Source of the DNA: Rikenellaceae bacterium
GTDB taxonomy: Bacteria; Bacteroidota; Bacteroidia; Bacteroidales; UBA932
Reading direction: 5' to 3'
Length of the DNA stretch: 42,692 nt
Assembly (NCBI GenBank): GCA_900769905.1
Contig: CAAGIL010000031.1
Location: forward strand, 1-42,692
Shown here in pieces: positions 16,977-26,305 of this stretch. Both the position numbers and the translations under genes were made by a program. The stretch's first letter is position 1; the number at the start of each line of letters is the position of its first letter. The notes below the pieces were generated by a model. That model was given only the letters and a program-made list of their open reading frames with translations, made no database searches and was not told the DNA's origin.

Positions 16977-17019
16977 CAACATAAAAATGAAAAAAATTGG
17001 ATTTGAATTGAATAATTTA

Positions 17020-17027
17020 TATCTTTG
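17020..17027 (+). promoter_or_regulatory. -7 element of tonB
   Basis: TATCTTTG matches TAnnTTTG and lies 31 bases before the tonB ATG. The -33 position has ATTG (16996-16999, 20-base spacing), a near match to TTTG. It is divergent from the ybeY promoter, 43 bases away. Confidence 0.6.
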
Positions 17028-17058
17028 GAACTCGAATGGAATATTAAAATAACCAAAT

Positions 17059-17748
17059 ATGGAAATTAAGAAATCACCAAGCGCCGATCTTAATAACAAG
17101 AAGCTGCTGTTTGTAGAGATCGGTTTCGTAATCGCCCTTTTGATTGTGTACGGAGCATTCGAGTACAGGTCAAAAGAGAAGAAAGAAGCAGTGCTTGCTG
17201 CCGAGAACACGGAGATTATCGAAGAGGAGATTGTTCCTATCACTCAGGAGAACACCCCTCCACCACCAGAAATCGCCAAAGTTCCGGTTCTCTCCGATAT
17301 CATCGATATCGTAGAAGATGACATCACCGTCGAGGACAACATCCTCAACCTTGAGGACGATGCGAACCTCGGTGTGGAAGTTATGGACTATGTAAGTGAG
17401 GTAGAAGAGGAAGTGGTAGAAGAGGAAAGTATTCCATTCGCACTCGTAGAGAAGAAGCCTAGCTTCATGGGTGGCGACGCCAACACTTTCTCAGCTTGGG
17501 TTAACCAGCACCTTGAGTACCCTGAGGTTGCAAGAGAGAACGGCGTATCAGGACGCGTAATGCTCCAGTTCACCGTTAATCCTAACGGTAGCGTGACCGA
17601 CGTAAAGGTGCTCCGCGGTGTTGACCCTGCACTTGACAAGGAAGCAGTTCGCGTGATTTCCAGCTCACCTAAGTGGGAGCCTGGTCGCCAGCGTGACCGC
17701 GCAGTGAAGGTAACCTACACCTTCCCTGTAGTATTCCAGTTGAGGTAA
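17059..17748 (+). CDS. TonB-family energy transducer
   Basis: This 229-residue protein has a short cytoplasmic N-terminus, one transmembrane helix (about 20-36, FVEIGFVIALLIVYGAFEY), an acidic Glu/Val/Pro-rich periplasmic linker (about 50-140) and a C-terminal TonB domain. The TonB domain is seen in EYPEVARENGVSGRVMLQFT, NPNGSVTDVKVLRG and SPKWEPGRQRD. It couples the proton motive force, through ExbB/ExbD, to TonB-dependent outer-membrane transporters. ExbB/ExbD are not nearby. The linker is acidic rather than the Lys/Pro-rich type of E. coli TonB, as is common in Bacteroidetes. It is monocistronic, with its own promoter and terminator. Confidence 0.9.
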   Translation: MEIKKSPSADLNNKKLLFVEIGFVIALLIVYGAFEYRSKEKKEAVLAAENTEIIEEEIVPITQENTPPPPEIAKVPVLSDIIDIVEDDITVEDNILNLEDDANLGVEVMDYVSEVEEEVVEEESIPFALVEKKPSFMGGDANTFSAWVNQHLEYPEVARENGVSGRVMLQFTVNPNGSVTDVKVLRGVDPALDKEAVRVISSSPKWEPGRQRDRAVKVTYTFPVVFQLR

Positions 17749-17770
17749 AAAGCTTATAAACCAATAATTT

Positions 17771-17808
17771 ACGGCTGTCCTGAGTTGCTTGGGACAGTCG
17801 TATTTTTT
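17771..17808 (+). terminator. Rho-independent terminator of tonB
   Basis: CGGCTGTCC (17772-17780) pairs with GGACAGTCG (17792-17800) with one G-U pair, and six T residues follow at 17803-17808. It sits between tonB and hflX, so hflX expression should depend on read-through or a promoter within this gap. Confidence 0.8.
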
Positions 17809-17815
17809 AAGTAGT

Positions 17816-19003
17816 ATGGACGCTAAGATCAGAGAAGAAAAAGCAGTATTTGTAGGCATCATAAAGCAGAACGACGATGAGCGCAAGGTAATGGAATACC
17901 TTGAAGAATTGGAATTTCTGGCAGAAACAGCCGGCGCAAAAGGTGACAGGAAGTTTATTCAGAGAGTGGATAAACCTGAGAAATCCACGTATATAAGGTC
18001 AGGAAAGTTGGAGGAAATTGCTGCTTACTGTGAGGAAAACTGCATTGATTATGTGATATTTGACGATGAACTCACAGGAATGCAACAGAGGAATATTGAG
18101 AAAATCATCAAGACTTCAGCAGTCATCGACCGCACGAGTCTTATACTTGAAATATTCTCCCAAAGAGCAAAGACAGCTTATGCAAAGATGCAGGTCGAAC
18201 TCGCCAGATACAACTATATGCTCCCCCGCCTCGCCGGTATGTGGACCCACCTGGAAAGGCAGAGAGGCGGTATCGGAATGCGAGGCGGTATGGGTGAAAG
18301 CCAGATAGAAATTGACAGGCGTATAGTCAGGGAAAGAATAGCCAAACTCAAGGAACAGCTCAAGAAGGTGGACAAGCAGATGGCCACCCAGAGAAGCAAC
18401 AGAGGCCAGCTTGTGCGCCTTTCCCTTGTAGGATACACAAATGTTGGAAAATCTACCCTGATGAACCTTCTGGCAAAGTCAGACGTGTTCGCGGAGAACA
18501 AACTCTTCGCCACTCTCGACACTACCGTCAGAAAGGTCGTAATAGGCAATGTACCTTTCCTGTTGAGTGATACCGTAGGATTTATCAGAAAGCTCCCTAC
18601 GCAGCTTATAGAGGCCTTTAAAAGCACCCTGGATGAGGTCAGGGAGGCTGATATACTTGTGCACGTGGTGGATATATCCCACCCTGATTATGAAGAGCAG
18701 ATGGAAGTCGTAGAGAAGACCCTCAAGGATATCTCTGCAAGTGAAAAACCTATTTATGTAGTATTCAATAAGACAGATGCTTATGTGCAGGAAGAATACG
18801 ACGAATTCTCTCTTGAGCCGAAAACTGACAGGAACCTCAGTCTTCAGGAAGTAAAGAACATCTGGATAGGAGAAAGGAAGATTCCTTGCATATTCATTTC
18901 GGCAATAAAGAAAGAAGGAATAGACAAGTTGAAGGATGACATATACAAGATGGTGGCAGAAATCCACGCAGGAAGATATCCTTTCAACAACTTCTTATGG
19001 TAA
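17816..19003 (+). CDS. hflX: GTPase HflX
   Basis: This 395-residue ribosome-associated GTPase splits stalled or heat-damaged ribosomes. The N-terminal nucleotide-binding HflX domain and the Gly-rich RGGIGMRGGMGESQIEIDRR (the ATP-associated segment) precede a coiled coil (KLKEQLKKVDKQ). The G domain follows, with G1 VGYTNVGKSTLMN (from about residue 205), G3 DTVGFIRKLP and G4 NKTD. A TTG start 27 bases earlier would lie in the tonB terminator, so ATG 17816 is preferred. Confidence 0.94.
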   Translation: MDAKIREEKAVFVGIIKQNDDERKVMEYLEELEFLAETAGAKGDRKFIQRVDKPEKSTYIRSGKLEEIAAYCEENCIDYVIFDDELTGMQQRNIEKIIKTSAVIDRTSLILEIFSQRAKTAYAKMQVELARYNYMLPRLAGMWTHLERQRGGIGMRGGMGESQIEIDRRIVRERIAKLKEQLKKVDKQMATQRSNRGQLVRLSLVGYTNVGKSTLMNLLAKSDVFAENKLFATLDTTVRKVVIGNVPFLLSDTVGFIRKLPTQLIEAFKSTLDEVREADILVHVVDISHPDYEEQMEVVEKTLKDISASEKPIYVVFNKTDAYVQEEYDEFSLEPKTDRNLSLQEVKNIWIGERKIPCIFISAIKKEGIDKLKDDIYKMVAEIHAGRYPFNNFLW

Positions 19004-19030
19004 AAAAAAGGCCGGCAGCAAGCCGGCCTT
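19001..19030 (-). terminator. Terminator between convergent hflX and sdhB
   Basis: AAGGCCGGC (19008-19016) pairs perfectly with GCCGGCCTT (19022-19030) around a five-base loop. The minus-strand side runs into eight T residues (19002-19009 region), so it mainly serves sdhB. The stem may also stop hflX transcripts. Confidence 0.85.
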
Positions 19031-19048
19031 AAATTATGCAAATAACTC

Positions 19049-19828
19049 TTAATCAGAGAATTTAGCTTTGAGGAACTCCCTGTTCAGACGGGCAATGTGA
19101 GCTACGGTGATTCCCTTAGGACACTCGAGCTCGCAGGCACGGGTATTGGTGCAGTTGCCGAATCCGAGTTCATCCATCTTTGCAACCATAGCCTTGGCCC
19201 TCTTGGCAGCTTCAGGACGACCCTGAGGAAGAAGAGCAAGAGAACTTACCCTGGCAGCAACGAAGAGCATAGCTGATCCGTTCTTGCAGGTAGCAACACA
19301 AGCACCGCAACCTACGCAAGCCGCAGCATCCATACTCTCCTCAGCCTTATCGTGGCTGATAAGAATATTGTTTGCATCCTGAGCTGAACCGGTGCGTACG
19401 GATATGAATCCACCGGCCTGGAGAATCTTGTCAAAGGCGGTACGATCCACCACAAGGTCCTTGATTACAGGGAAACCGGCACTCCTCCAAGGCTCAACTG
19501 TAATGGTAGCGCCATTTTTGAAGTGGCGCATGAAGAGCTGGCAGGTAGTAACGTGGTCATCAGGTCCGTGTGCACGTCCGTCGATATAAAGTGAGCAGGC
19601 ACCGCAGATACCTTCGCGGCAGTCGTGGTCGAAGGACACAGGACCGCTGCTCTGGCAGCCGCGCTCAACCGCAACAGGGTCGCAACCCTCGCGGATAAGC
19701 TGCTCGTTGAGGATATCGAGCATTTCGAGGAATGATGCATCCTCTTCAATACCCTCTATATGATAGGTCTCGAAATGACCCTTTGCCTTGGCGTTTTTCT
19801 GACGCCATATTTTCAAATTGAATTCCAT
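19049..19828 (-). CDS. sdhB: Succinate dehydrogenase/fumarate reductase iron-sulfur subunit
   Basis: This 259-residue subunit carries electrons between FAD and the membrane quinone site. All three clusters are intact: [2Fe-2S] on Cys70, Cys75, Cys78 and Cys96 (CREGICGACS ... TTCQ); [4Fe-4S] on Cys171, Cys174 and Cys177 (CVGCGACVATC, with Cys181); [3Fe-4S] on Cys226, Cys232 and Cys236 (CTNTRACELECPKG). It follows sdhA after five bases. In anaerobic Bacteroidales the complex usually runs as a fumarate reductase, so frdB is an equally fair name. Confidence 0.95.
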   Translation of the reverse strand: MEFNLKIWRQKNAKAKGHFETYHIEGIEEDASFLEMLDILNEQLIREGCDPVAVERGCQSSGPVSFDHDCREGICGACSLYIDGRAHGPDDHVTTCQLFMRHFKNGATITVEPWRSAGFPVIKDLVVDRTAFDKILQAGGFISVRTGSAQDANNILISHDKAEESMDAAACVGCGACVATCKNGSAMLFVAARVSSLALLPQGRPEAAKRAKAMVAKMDELGFGNCTNTRACELECPKGITVAHIARLNREFLKAKFSD

Positions 19829-19833
19829 CTCGC

Positions 19834-21780
19834 TTACTCTTTGTAGTTTCTGGTCTTAACCTCGATAAACTCATACTTGAGAGGCTCCTTATGAAGCTCA
19901 GGCTCAACACCTTCTCCCTTGTATTCCCAAGCTGCAACGTACATGAACTTAGCATCGTCACGCTTGGCCTCACCTTCCTCGGTCTGGCTTTCAACACGGA
20001 AGTGACCACCGCAGGACTCCTCACGGTTGAGGGCATCACGGGCCATAAGTTCGCCGATCTCGAAGAAATCCTCAAGTCTGAGGGCCTTTTCAAGCTCCTG
20101 GTTGAACTCATACTGGCTTCCCGGAACGTTCACGTTCTTATAGAAATCTTCCTTGAGTTCCTGTATTTCCTTGATTGCCTTCTTCAGACCCTTCTCATCA
20201 CGGGCCATACCTACGTAGTCCCACATTATGTTGCCAAGCTTCTTGTGGATGGAATCCACAGTCTTGGTACCCTTGATGGCGAAGAGCCTGTCGATACGGG
20301 CCTGCACATCCTTCTCAGCCTGAACGAATTCCTTGGTGGTGACATCGGTCTTAGGCTCTGCAAACTTCTTGGAAAGATAATCGCCGATAGTTACAGGAAG
20401 GATGAAATAACCGTCTGCAAGACCCTGCATAAGGGCAGAAGCACCGAGACGGTTTCCGCCGTGGTCGGAGAAGTTGGCCTCACCGATAGCGTAAAGACCA
20501 GGGATAGTGGTCTGGAGGTCGTAGTCAACCCAGATACCTCCCATAGTATAGTGGATGGCAGGATAGATCATCATAGGCTCCTCCCAAGGGGAAGAAGCGG
20601 TGATCTTCTCATACATCTCGAAGAGGTTGCCGTAGCGCTCCGCAACCCTCTTGTGGCCGAGTCTCTGGATAGCGTCGGCGAAGTCGAGGAATACGGCCTT
20701 TCCGGTCTCATTCACACCGAAGCCGGCGTCACACCTTTCCTTGGCTGCACGGGAAGCCACGTCACGAGGCACGAGGTTTCCGAATGCAGGGTAACGGCGC
20801 TCGAGGTAGTAGTCACGATCCTCCTCGGCAATCTGCGAAGGCTTGATTTCGTGCTTGCGGAGCTTCTCCACATCCTCGAGTTTCTTAGGTACCCAGATGC
20901 GGCCGTCGTTACGCAGGGACTCACTCATAAGGGTAAGTTTGCACTGCTGCTCACCGTGTACAGGGATGCAGGTAGGGTGGATCTGAGCGAAGCAAGGATT
21001 TCCGAAGTATGCACCCTTCTTCCAGCACTGTACGGCAGCGGAACCGTTGCTGTTCATTGCATTGGTGGAGAGGAAGTAAGCATTGCCGTAACCGCCGGTA
21101 GCGATTACCACGGCGTGCGCACCGAACCTCTCAAGCTGACCGGTGACAAGGTTGCGGGCGATGATACCCTTGGCTTCACCATTCACGATTACGAGGTCGA
21201 GCATCTCGTGGCGAGGGTATGACTTGACGGTGCCGGCGGCGATTTCCTTGTTCAGGGAAGCGTAGGCACCGAGGAGAAGCTGCTGTCCGGTTTGACCGCG
21301 GGCGTAGAAGGTACGGCTTACCTGCACACCACCGAATGAACGGTTGGCAAGGTATCCGCCGTACTCACGGGCGAAAGGAATGCCCTGTGCGACGCACTGG
21401 TCAATGATGGCGGCGCTGACTTCAGCGAGACGATACACGTTTGCTTCGCGGCTGCGGTAGTCACCTCCCTTGATGGTGTCGTAGAAGAGACGGTAAACGG
21501 AATCGTTGTCATTCTGATAGTTCTTCGCAGCATTGATACCACCCTGAGCAGCAATGGAGTGCGCTCTGCGAGGGGAGTCGCTGATGCAGAAGATTTTTAC
21601 GTTGTAGCCGAGTTCACCGAGGGATGCGGCTGCGGATGCTCCGCCGAGACCAGTACCCACTACAATGATTTCAAGCTTTCTCTTGTTGTTAGGACTCACG
21701 AGATGGATTTCAGACTTGCGTTTGGTCCATTTCTGCTCGAGAGGTCCCTCAGGGATTTTAGAAATTAACTTGTCAGACAT
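19834..21780 (-). CDS. sdhA: Succinate dehydrogenase/fumarate reductase flavoprotein subunit
   Basis: This 648-residue flavoprotein interconverts succinate and fumarate. The FAD-binding start is VVGTGLGGASAAASLGELGY, followed by the flavin-linking segment HSIAAQGGINAAKNYQNDND. Active-site stretches include REYGGYLANRSFGGVQVSR and HYTMGGIWVDY, and the FAD domain closes with GEANFSDHGGNRLGASALMQ. The protein is soluble and needs a cytochrome b anchor. In the Bacteroidetes arrangement I know, that gene (sdhC/frdC) lies just upstream. Here only 21 bases separate sdhA from ruvB, so the anchor must be elsewhere. frdA is an alternative name. Confidence 0.95.
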   Translation of the reverse strand: MSDKLISKIPEGPLEQKWTKRKSEIHLVSPNNKRKLEIIVVGTGLGGASAAASLGELGYNVKIFCISDSPRRAHSIAAQGGINAAKNYQNDNDSVYRLFYDTIKGGDYRSREANVYRLAEVSAAIIDQCVAQGIPFAREYGGYLANRSFGGVQVSRTFYARGQTGQQLLLGAYASLNKEIAAGTVKSYPRHEMLDLVIVNGEAKGIIARNLVTGQLERFGAHAVVIATGGYGNAYFLSTNAMNSNGSAAVQCWKKGAYFGNPCFAQIHPTCIPVHGEQQCKLTLMSESLRNDGRIWVPKKLEDVEKLRKHEIKPSQIAEEDRDYYLERRYPAFGNLVPRDVASRAAKERCDAGFGVNETGKAVFLDFADAIQRLGHKRVAERYGNLFEMYEKITASSPWEEPMMIYPAIHYTMGGIWVDYDLQTTIPGLYAIGEANFSDHGGNRLGASALMQGLADGYFILPVTIGDYLSKKFAEPKTDVTTKEFVQAEKDVQARIDRLFAIKGTKTVDSIHKKLGNIMWDYVGMARDEKGLKKAIKEIQELKEDFYKNVNVPGSQYEFNQELEKALRLEDFFEIGELMARDALNREESCGGHFRVESQTEEGEAKRDDAKFMYVAAWEYKGEGVEPELHKEPLKYEFIEVKTRNYKE

Positions 21781-21801
21781 TGTATTGATTATTATTGAAT
21801 A

Positions 21802-22821
21802 TTAAAATAATGTCGTTTCATCCTGCTTCAGCTCCTCCAGCCCGAGGTGTTTGTAAGACAGTTCCGTGGCTATTCGTCCCCTCTGTGTCCTCACTATGAA
21901 GCCCTCCTTGATAAGGAAAGGCTCATACACCTCCTCAAAGGTACCCTGGTCCTCCCCTATCGCCGTAGCTATGGTATTTGCTCCCACAGGGCCTCCCTTG
22001 AAGGTGGTGATGATGGTACGCAGAATCTTGTTGTCTATGGAATCAAGTCCACGGGTATCGATTCTAAGCTTGTCCAGGGCATATTTCGCTATCTTCAGGT
22101 CAATATGTCCATCCCCCATCACCTGGGCAAAATCCCTCACCCTCCTCAGAAGGGCATTGGCGATTCGCGGAGTGCCACGGCTGCGCATCGCTATCTCTTC
22201 AGCCGCCTGTCCGTCTATTTCAACACCGAGTATTCCGGCGCTTCTCACAATGATTTTCACGAGGTCCGAGGTATTGTAATACTCCAGTTCACATTTGATT
22301 CCGAACCTGGCCCTGAGCGGAGCGGTAAGCAATCCGGAACGGGTCGTAGCCCCGACCAGGGTAAAAGGGTTAAGGGAAATCCTCACCGACCTGGCTCCTG
22401 GACCCTTGTCAATCATTATGTCTATCACATAGTCTTCCATCGCGGAGTAGAGGTATTCCTCAACCTCCGGAGAAAGACGGTGAATTTCGTCTATGAAGAG
22501 CACGTCACCCGTCTCAAGGGAAGTCAGCAGACCTGCGAGGTCACCCGGCTTGTCCAGCACTGGACCGGACGTGATCTTGATGTTGCCGCCCATCTCATTC
22601 GCTATGATATGGGCGAGAGTTGTCTTTCCCAGACCCGGAGGACCATTGAACAGGGTGTGGTCCAGGGCCTCCCCTCTCATCTTGGCCGCCTTGATATAAA
22701 TCTGCAGGTTGGACACGATTTCACCCTGTCCGGTAAAATCTTCCAACTCCTGAGGTCTGATAATTCCTTCTAAATCCTTATCTTTGCCCTCGTTTGTATT
22801 GTGAGGATCGAAATCCTGCAT
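21802..22821 (-). CDS. ruvB: Holliday junction DNA helicase RuvB
   Basis: This 339-residue AAA+ motor drives branch migration with RuvA. Walker A is NGPPGLGKTTLAH, Walker B is VLFIDEIHRL, sensor 1 is FTLVGATTRSGLL, and the arginine finger region is RARFGIKCEL. The C-terminal winged helix ends in YEPFLIKEGFIVRTQRGRIA. It is the first gene of a leftward ruvB-sdhA-sdhB run. A -7 box, TATATTTG (22844-22851), lies 22 bases upstream. Confidence 0.97.
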   Translation of the reverse strand: MQDFDPHNTNEGKDKDLEGIIRPQELEDFTGQGEIVSNLQIYIKAAKMRGEALDHTLFNGPPGLGKTTLAHIIANEMGGNIKITSGPVLDKPGDLAGLLTSLETGDVLFIDEIHRLSPEVEEYLYSAMEDYVIDIMIDKGPGARSVRISLNPFTLVGATTRSGLLTAPLRARFGIKCELEYYNTSDLVKIIVRSAGILGVEIDGQAAEEIAMRSRGTPRIANALLRRVRDFAQVMGDGHIDLKIAKYALDKLRIDTRGLDSIDNKILRTIITTFKGGPVGANTIATAIGEDQGTFEEVYEPFLIKEGFIVRTQRGRIATELSYKHLGLEELKQDETTLF

Positions 22822-22843
22822 ACGGCCTTTGACAATTAGACTA

Positions 22844-22851
22844 CAAATATA
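22844..22851 (-). promoter_or_regulatory. -7 element of ruvB
   Basis: The minus strand reads TATATTTG, a match to TAnnTTTG, 22 bases before the start codon. No clear -33 TTTG is seen in the very AT-rich upstream sequence. Confidence 0.5.
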
Positions 22852-23086
22852 GTTCTTTTATTTTATATATTTTTATTTTTAATTGAGCTTGTTGAAATGT
22901 TGATAACTAATTCAAGTATTTAATTATCAAATTTTTGAAAAGTCTGCAATTGTTGAAAACATTGTAAAACAACTTTTGAAAAAATGTTGATAAATCATCC
23001 GTCCGCTTTATTCACAAAATGAAGTAGGGTAATCAACAGGGTTATCAACCACTTTTCAACAGAAAAACAGGGGTAAATGTTGATAA
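22852..23086. other. Candidate replication origin (DnaA-box-like cluster with AT-rich tract)
   Basis: TGTTGATAA (reverse complement TTATCAACA) occurs three times: 22898-22906, 22985-22993 and 23078-23086. TTATTCACA, a perfect TTATNCACA DnaA box, is at 23008-23016. Near matches are TGTTGAAAT (22890), TTATCAAAT (22924), TGTTGAAAA (22951), TAATCAACA (23030), TTATCAACC (23042) and TTTTCAACA (23053). Next to them, 22852-22885 is almost pure A/T, as in a DNA unwinding element. The region lies between the divergent genes ruvB and mfd. dnaA is not adjacent, so this is a hypothesis. Some of the AT content belongs to the ruvB promoter. Confidence 0.5.
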
Positions 23087-26000
23087 GTCAAAAAGCTTGC
23101 GAAAGTATATCCAGCTTGCTAGAATCAGGGGAAAAGACCATCTCCTGCAGTTCTTTGTTTCTTTCAGCCAAATGGGTAGTACTCAGTCAGATAGCAAAAA
23201 AAGGAATACATCTTGCCGTGCTTCCTGACAAGGAGGCGGCCGAATACTGCTGCGCCGACCTTTACAGCTTCGTGGATGGGGACAGGGTGTTCTTCCTTCC
23301 GGAATCCGGAAAGAATGTCGAAAGGAGTAACTACAAGTCCTCCCTTGCGGTCCAGAGAACCTCAGCCCTGAGCGAGCTGATGAATTCCGACAGGGAAAGG
23401 CTCAGCATTATAGTAAGTTATCCTGAAGCCATTACAGAAAGCGTACCGGCCCGGGAAAGAGCCGGAGAGGATATATTGAAACTGAAAAAGGGGGATGAAA
23501 TCTCCCACGATGCTCTGAGCGAAAAACTCTACGGAAAAGGATTTGAAAAGGTGGATTTCGTTTCAGAGCCCGGCCAATATGCCCTGCGTGGCTCCATTGC
23601 GGATGTATTCTCTTACTCCAACAACCTCCCCTACCGTATCTCTTTCTGGGGAGACGAAATAGACAAAATCAACACTTTCGACTGCAATACCCAGCTCAGC
23701 ACAGGGGAAGTGGAATCAATTGAAATAGTATCCGACCTGCTTTCCTCCCCTTCCGGAGACGGCGGCTGCCTGGTGGACCTGCTTCCCGAATACAGCACCG
23801 TATGGCTGGACTCCCCCGACCTGTACTCCTCCGAAACCTGGTATTCCGCACTGTCCCGATATGCAAGGGTATTTCTGGATACCGGTCTCACCGGTGAAAG
23901 CGCTGCCGTCGTGAAGTTCAACATCAGCCCCCAACCCAGCTTCAACAAGAATTTCGAGCTGCTCACCGGGGATATACGCTCGCGCCTGGAACAATCATAT
24001 AAGGTCCTGATATTCGGGGAGAAACAGGCCCAGTTGGACAGAATACAATCCATACTCTCCCAGAACGGAGGCCTGATTCCCGAGTTCGTCCCGGGCAAGA
24101 ACATACACAATGGATTCATAGACCACGACAGCCGCACCTGCTGCTACTCCGACCACGAAATTTTCGACCGTTTCCAGAGGGTGAGCATCAGGCGCAGCGT
24201 CGAGAAGAGCGAGCAACTCACGATCAACGATTTAAGTTCCTTCAATATAGGTGATTACGTGGTGCACATAGACCACGGAGTCGGTATTTTCGGCGGCCTG
24301 GTGAGGATGCGCGACGACAAGGGCAGGGTGCACGAGGTGGTTAAAATCACTTACAAGGACGGGGATGTGGTGTTCGTGTCCGTACACCTGCTCAACAAGA
24401 TTTCCCGTTTCCGTTCCAGGGACGGTGAGGCACCGAAAATCAACAAACTAGGCTCCAAGACCTGGGGTAATCTCAAATCCAACGCCAAGTCAAAGTTAAA
24501 GGACATAGCCAAGGAACTGATACAGCTCTACGCGAAGCGCCGTGCCTCGAAGGGATTTGCGTTCTCGGCGGACACCTACCTCCAGCAGGAACTTGAGTCC
24601 TCGTTTATGTACGAGGACACGCCGGACCAGGAAACGGCAACGATTGCCGTGAAACGGGATATGGAGGACGACTGCCCTATGGACCGACTCGTATGCGGAG
24701 ATGTGGGCTTCGGAAAGACGGAAATTGCGGTGCGCGCGGCGTTCAAGGCCGTTGCCGACAGCAAGCAGGTGGCGGTGCTCGTGCCTACCACCATACTCGC
24801 GCTTCAGCACTTCAACACTTTCAGCCAGCGCCTCCAGAACCTCCCCTGCAACATAGAATATGTGAGCCGCCTGCGTACTGCAAAAGAAATCAGCGACATA
24901 AAGAAAAGGCTTGCGGCAGGGCAGATAGATATACTCATAGGTACCCATAAAATATTGGGTAAAGAATTCGAATTCAAGGATTTGGGACTTCTTATCATAG
25001 ATGAGGAGCAGAAGTTCGGAGTCAGCGCAAAGGAAAAACTAAGGCAGATAAAGGAATCCGTGGACACCCTTACCCTCACGGCAACCCCGATTCCGCGTAC
25101 CCTCCAGTTTTCACTCCTTGGTGCCAGGGACCTCAGTATCATCAACACTCCCCCGCCCAACAGGATTCCGGTGCAGACCGAGATTATCCTTTTCGACCAG
25201 AAGGAAATCAAGAGCATCATCAATTACGAACTCAACAGGGGCGGACAATTGTTTTTCCTTCACAACAGAGTGGAGGAACTGGAGTCCATATACGAGATAC
25301 TCCACAGGCTGGTCCCTGATATGAAGATATGCGTGGCCCACGGCCAGATGGATTCCAAACACCTGGAGAACATAATGCTGGACTTTATCCGCGGAGATTA
25401 CGATATGATGCTGAGTACCACAATAATAGAGAATGGTCTGGATATTCCGAACGCGAATACCATCATCATCAACCAGGCTCAGAATTTCGGACTCAGTGAC
25501 CTTCATCAGTTGAGGGGCAGGGTAGGACGCTCGAACAGAAAGGCGTTCTGCTATCTGATTGTGCCTCCTCTTGCCAGCATCACCGAGGATGCAAGAAGAA
25601 GGCTGAAGGCGATAGAGGAATTCTCCGATTTGGGAAGCGGATTCAACATTGCGATGCAGGATCTGGATATAAGGGGAGCAGGAAACCTTCTGGGTGCTGA
25701 GCAGAGCGGATTCATCACGGAAATGGGCTTCGAAACATATCAGAAGATACTTTCAGAAGCTATGGAGGAACTGGGCGTCGAGACGGGAATGACTGTGGCT
25801 CCTCAACGCAGCAATTTCGTTCAGGAATGTACGATTGAGACTGATCAGCCTGCCCACATACCTGATGAGTACATAAACATTACGGCCGAAAAGATAAGGA
25901 TATACAAGGCTATAGATTCAATGTCTTCCGAAAAGGAAATCAACGCATATACAAAGCGTCTGGCTGACCGTTTCGGTCCCCTTCCGGAAGAACTTTCCAA

Positions 26001-26268
26001 TCTTTTCTGCGTATTGAAACTCAGAAATTTAGGTGCGCAGCTGGGTTTTGAAAAGATAATTGTGAAGAACGGAATACTCATTGCCTTCTTCGTATCCAAT
26101 CCGATGTCTCAGTATTACAAATCGAAAGTATTTGAAAATGTGATGGTTAAACTCGGGAGTATCCAGGGAATAGTGGAATTGAAACAGGTCGAAAACAAAC
26201 TCAAGATTATTGCCAGGAACATTCCTTCGCTTCAATCGGCCTATAATATTATGAGTAAGTTAAGATAA
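23077..26268 (+). CDS. mfd: Transcription-repair coupling factor Mfd
   Basis: This 1063-residue DNA translocase removes RNA polymerase stalled at lesions and recruits UvrA. The N-terminal UvrB-like domain covers about 1-330. The CarD-like RNA polymerase-interaction domain starts near 383 (FNIGDYVVHIDHGVGIFGGL). The RecG-like motor follows, with Walker A GDVGFGKTEIAVRAAF (about 538), DEEQ in LLIIDEEQKFG (about 640), motif III LTATPIPRTLQF and motif VI QLRGRVGRSNRKAF. The C-terminal domain is complete. Length is typical for the phylum. The start codon overlaps the last TGTTGATAA box. It is the first gene of a long rightward run. Confidence 0.97.
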   Translation: MLISQKACESISSLLESGEKTISCSSLFLSAKWVVLSQIAKKGIHLAVLPDKEAAEYCCADLYSFVDGDRVFFLPESGKNVERSNYKSSLAVQRTSALSELMNSDRERLSIIVSYPEAITESVPARERAGEDILKLKKGDEISHDALSEKLYGKGFEKVDFVSEPGQYALRGSIADVFSYSNNLPYRISFWGDEIDKINTFDCNTQLSTGEVESIEIVSDLLSSPSGDGGCLVDLLPEYSTVWLDSPDLYSSETWYSALSRYARVFLDTGLTGESAAVVKFNISPQPSFNKNFELLTGDIRSRLEQSYKVLIFGEKQAQLDRIQSILSQNGGLIPEFVPGKNIHNGFIDHDSRTCCYSDHEIFDRFQRVSIRRSVEKSEQLTINDLSSFNIGDYVVHIDHGVGIFGGLVRMRDDKGRVHEVVKITYKDGDVVFVSVHLLNKISRFRSRDGEAPKINKLGSKTWGNLKSNAKSKLKDIAKELIQLYAKRRASKGFAFSADTYLQQELESSFMYEDTPDQETATIAVKRDMEDDCPMDRLVCGDVGFGKTEIAVRAAFKAVADSKQVAVLVPTTILALQHFNTFSQRLQNLPCNIEYVSRLRTAKEISDIKKRLAAGQIDILIGTHKILGKEFEFKDLGLLIIDEEQKFGVSAKEKLRQIKESVDTLTLTATPIPRTLQFSLLGARDLSIINTPPPNRIPVQTEIILFDQKEIKSIINYELNRGGQLFFLHNRVEELESIYEILHRLVPDMKICVAHGQMDSKHLENIMLDFIRGDYDMMLSTTIIENGLDIPNANTIIINQAQNFGLSDLHQLRGRVGRSNRKAFCYLIVPPLASITEDARRRLKAIEEFSDLGSGFNIAMQDLDIRGAGNLLGAEQSGFITEMGFETYQKILSEAMEELGVETGMTVAPQRSNFVQECTIETDQPAHIPDEYINITAEKIRIYKAIDSMSSEKEINAYTKRLADRFGPLPEELSNLFCVLKLRNLGAQLGFEKIIVKNGILIAFFVSNPMSQYYKSKVFENVMVKLGSIQGIVELKQVENKLKIIARNIPSLQSAYNIMSKLR

Positions 26269-26305
26269 TTTTGTAAATTTGCAGTCTGTCAAGTATAGAA
26301 CACAG

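Noticed and set aside
19891..21222. 443-codon plus-strand frame
   Set aside because: Antisense shadow of sdhA, which has all family motifs.
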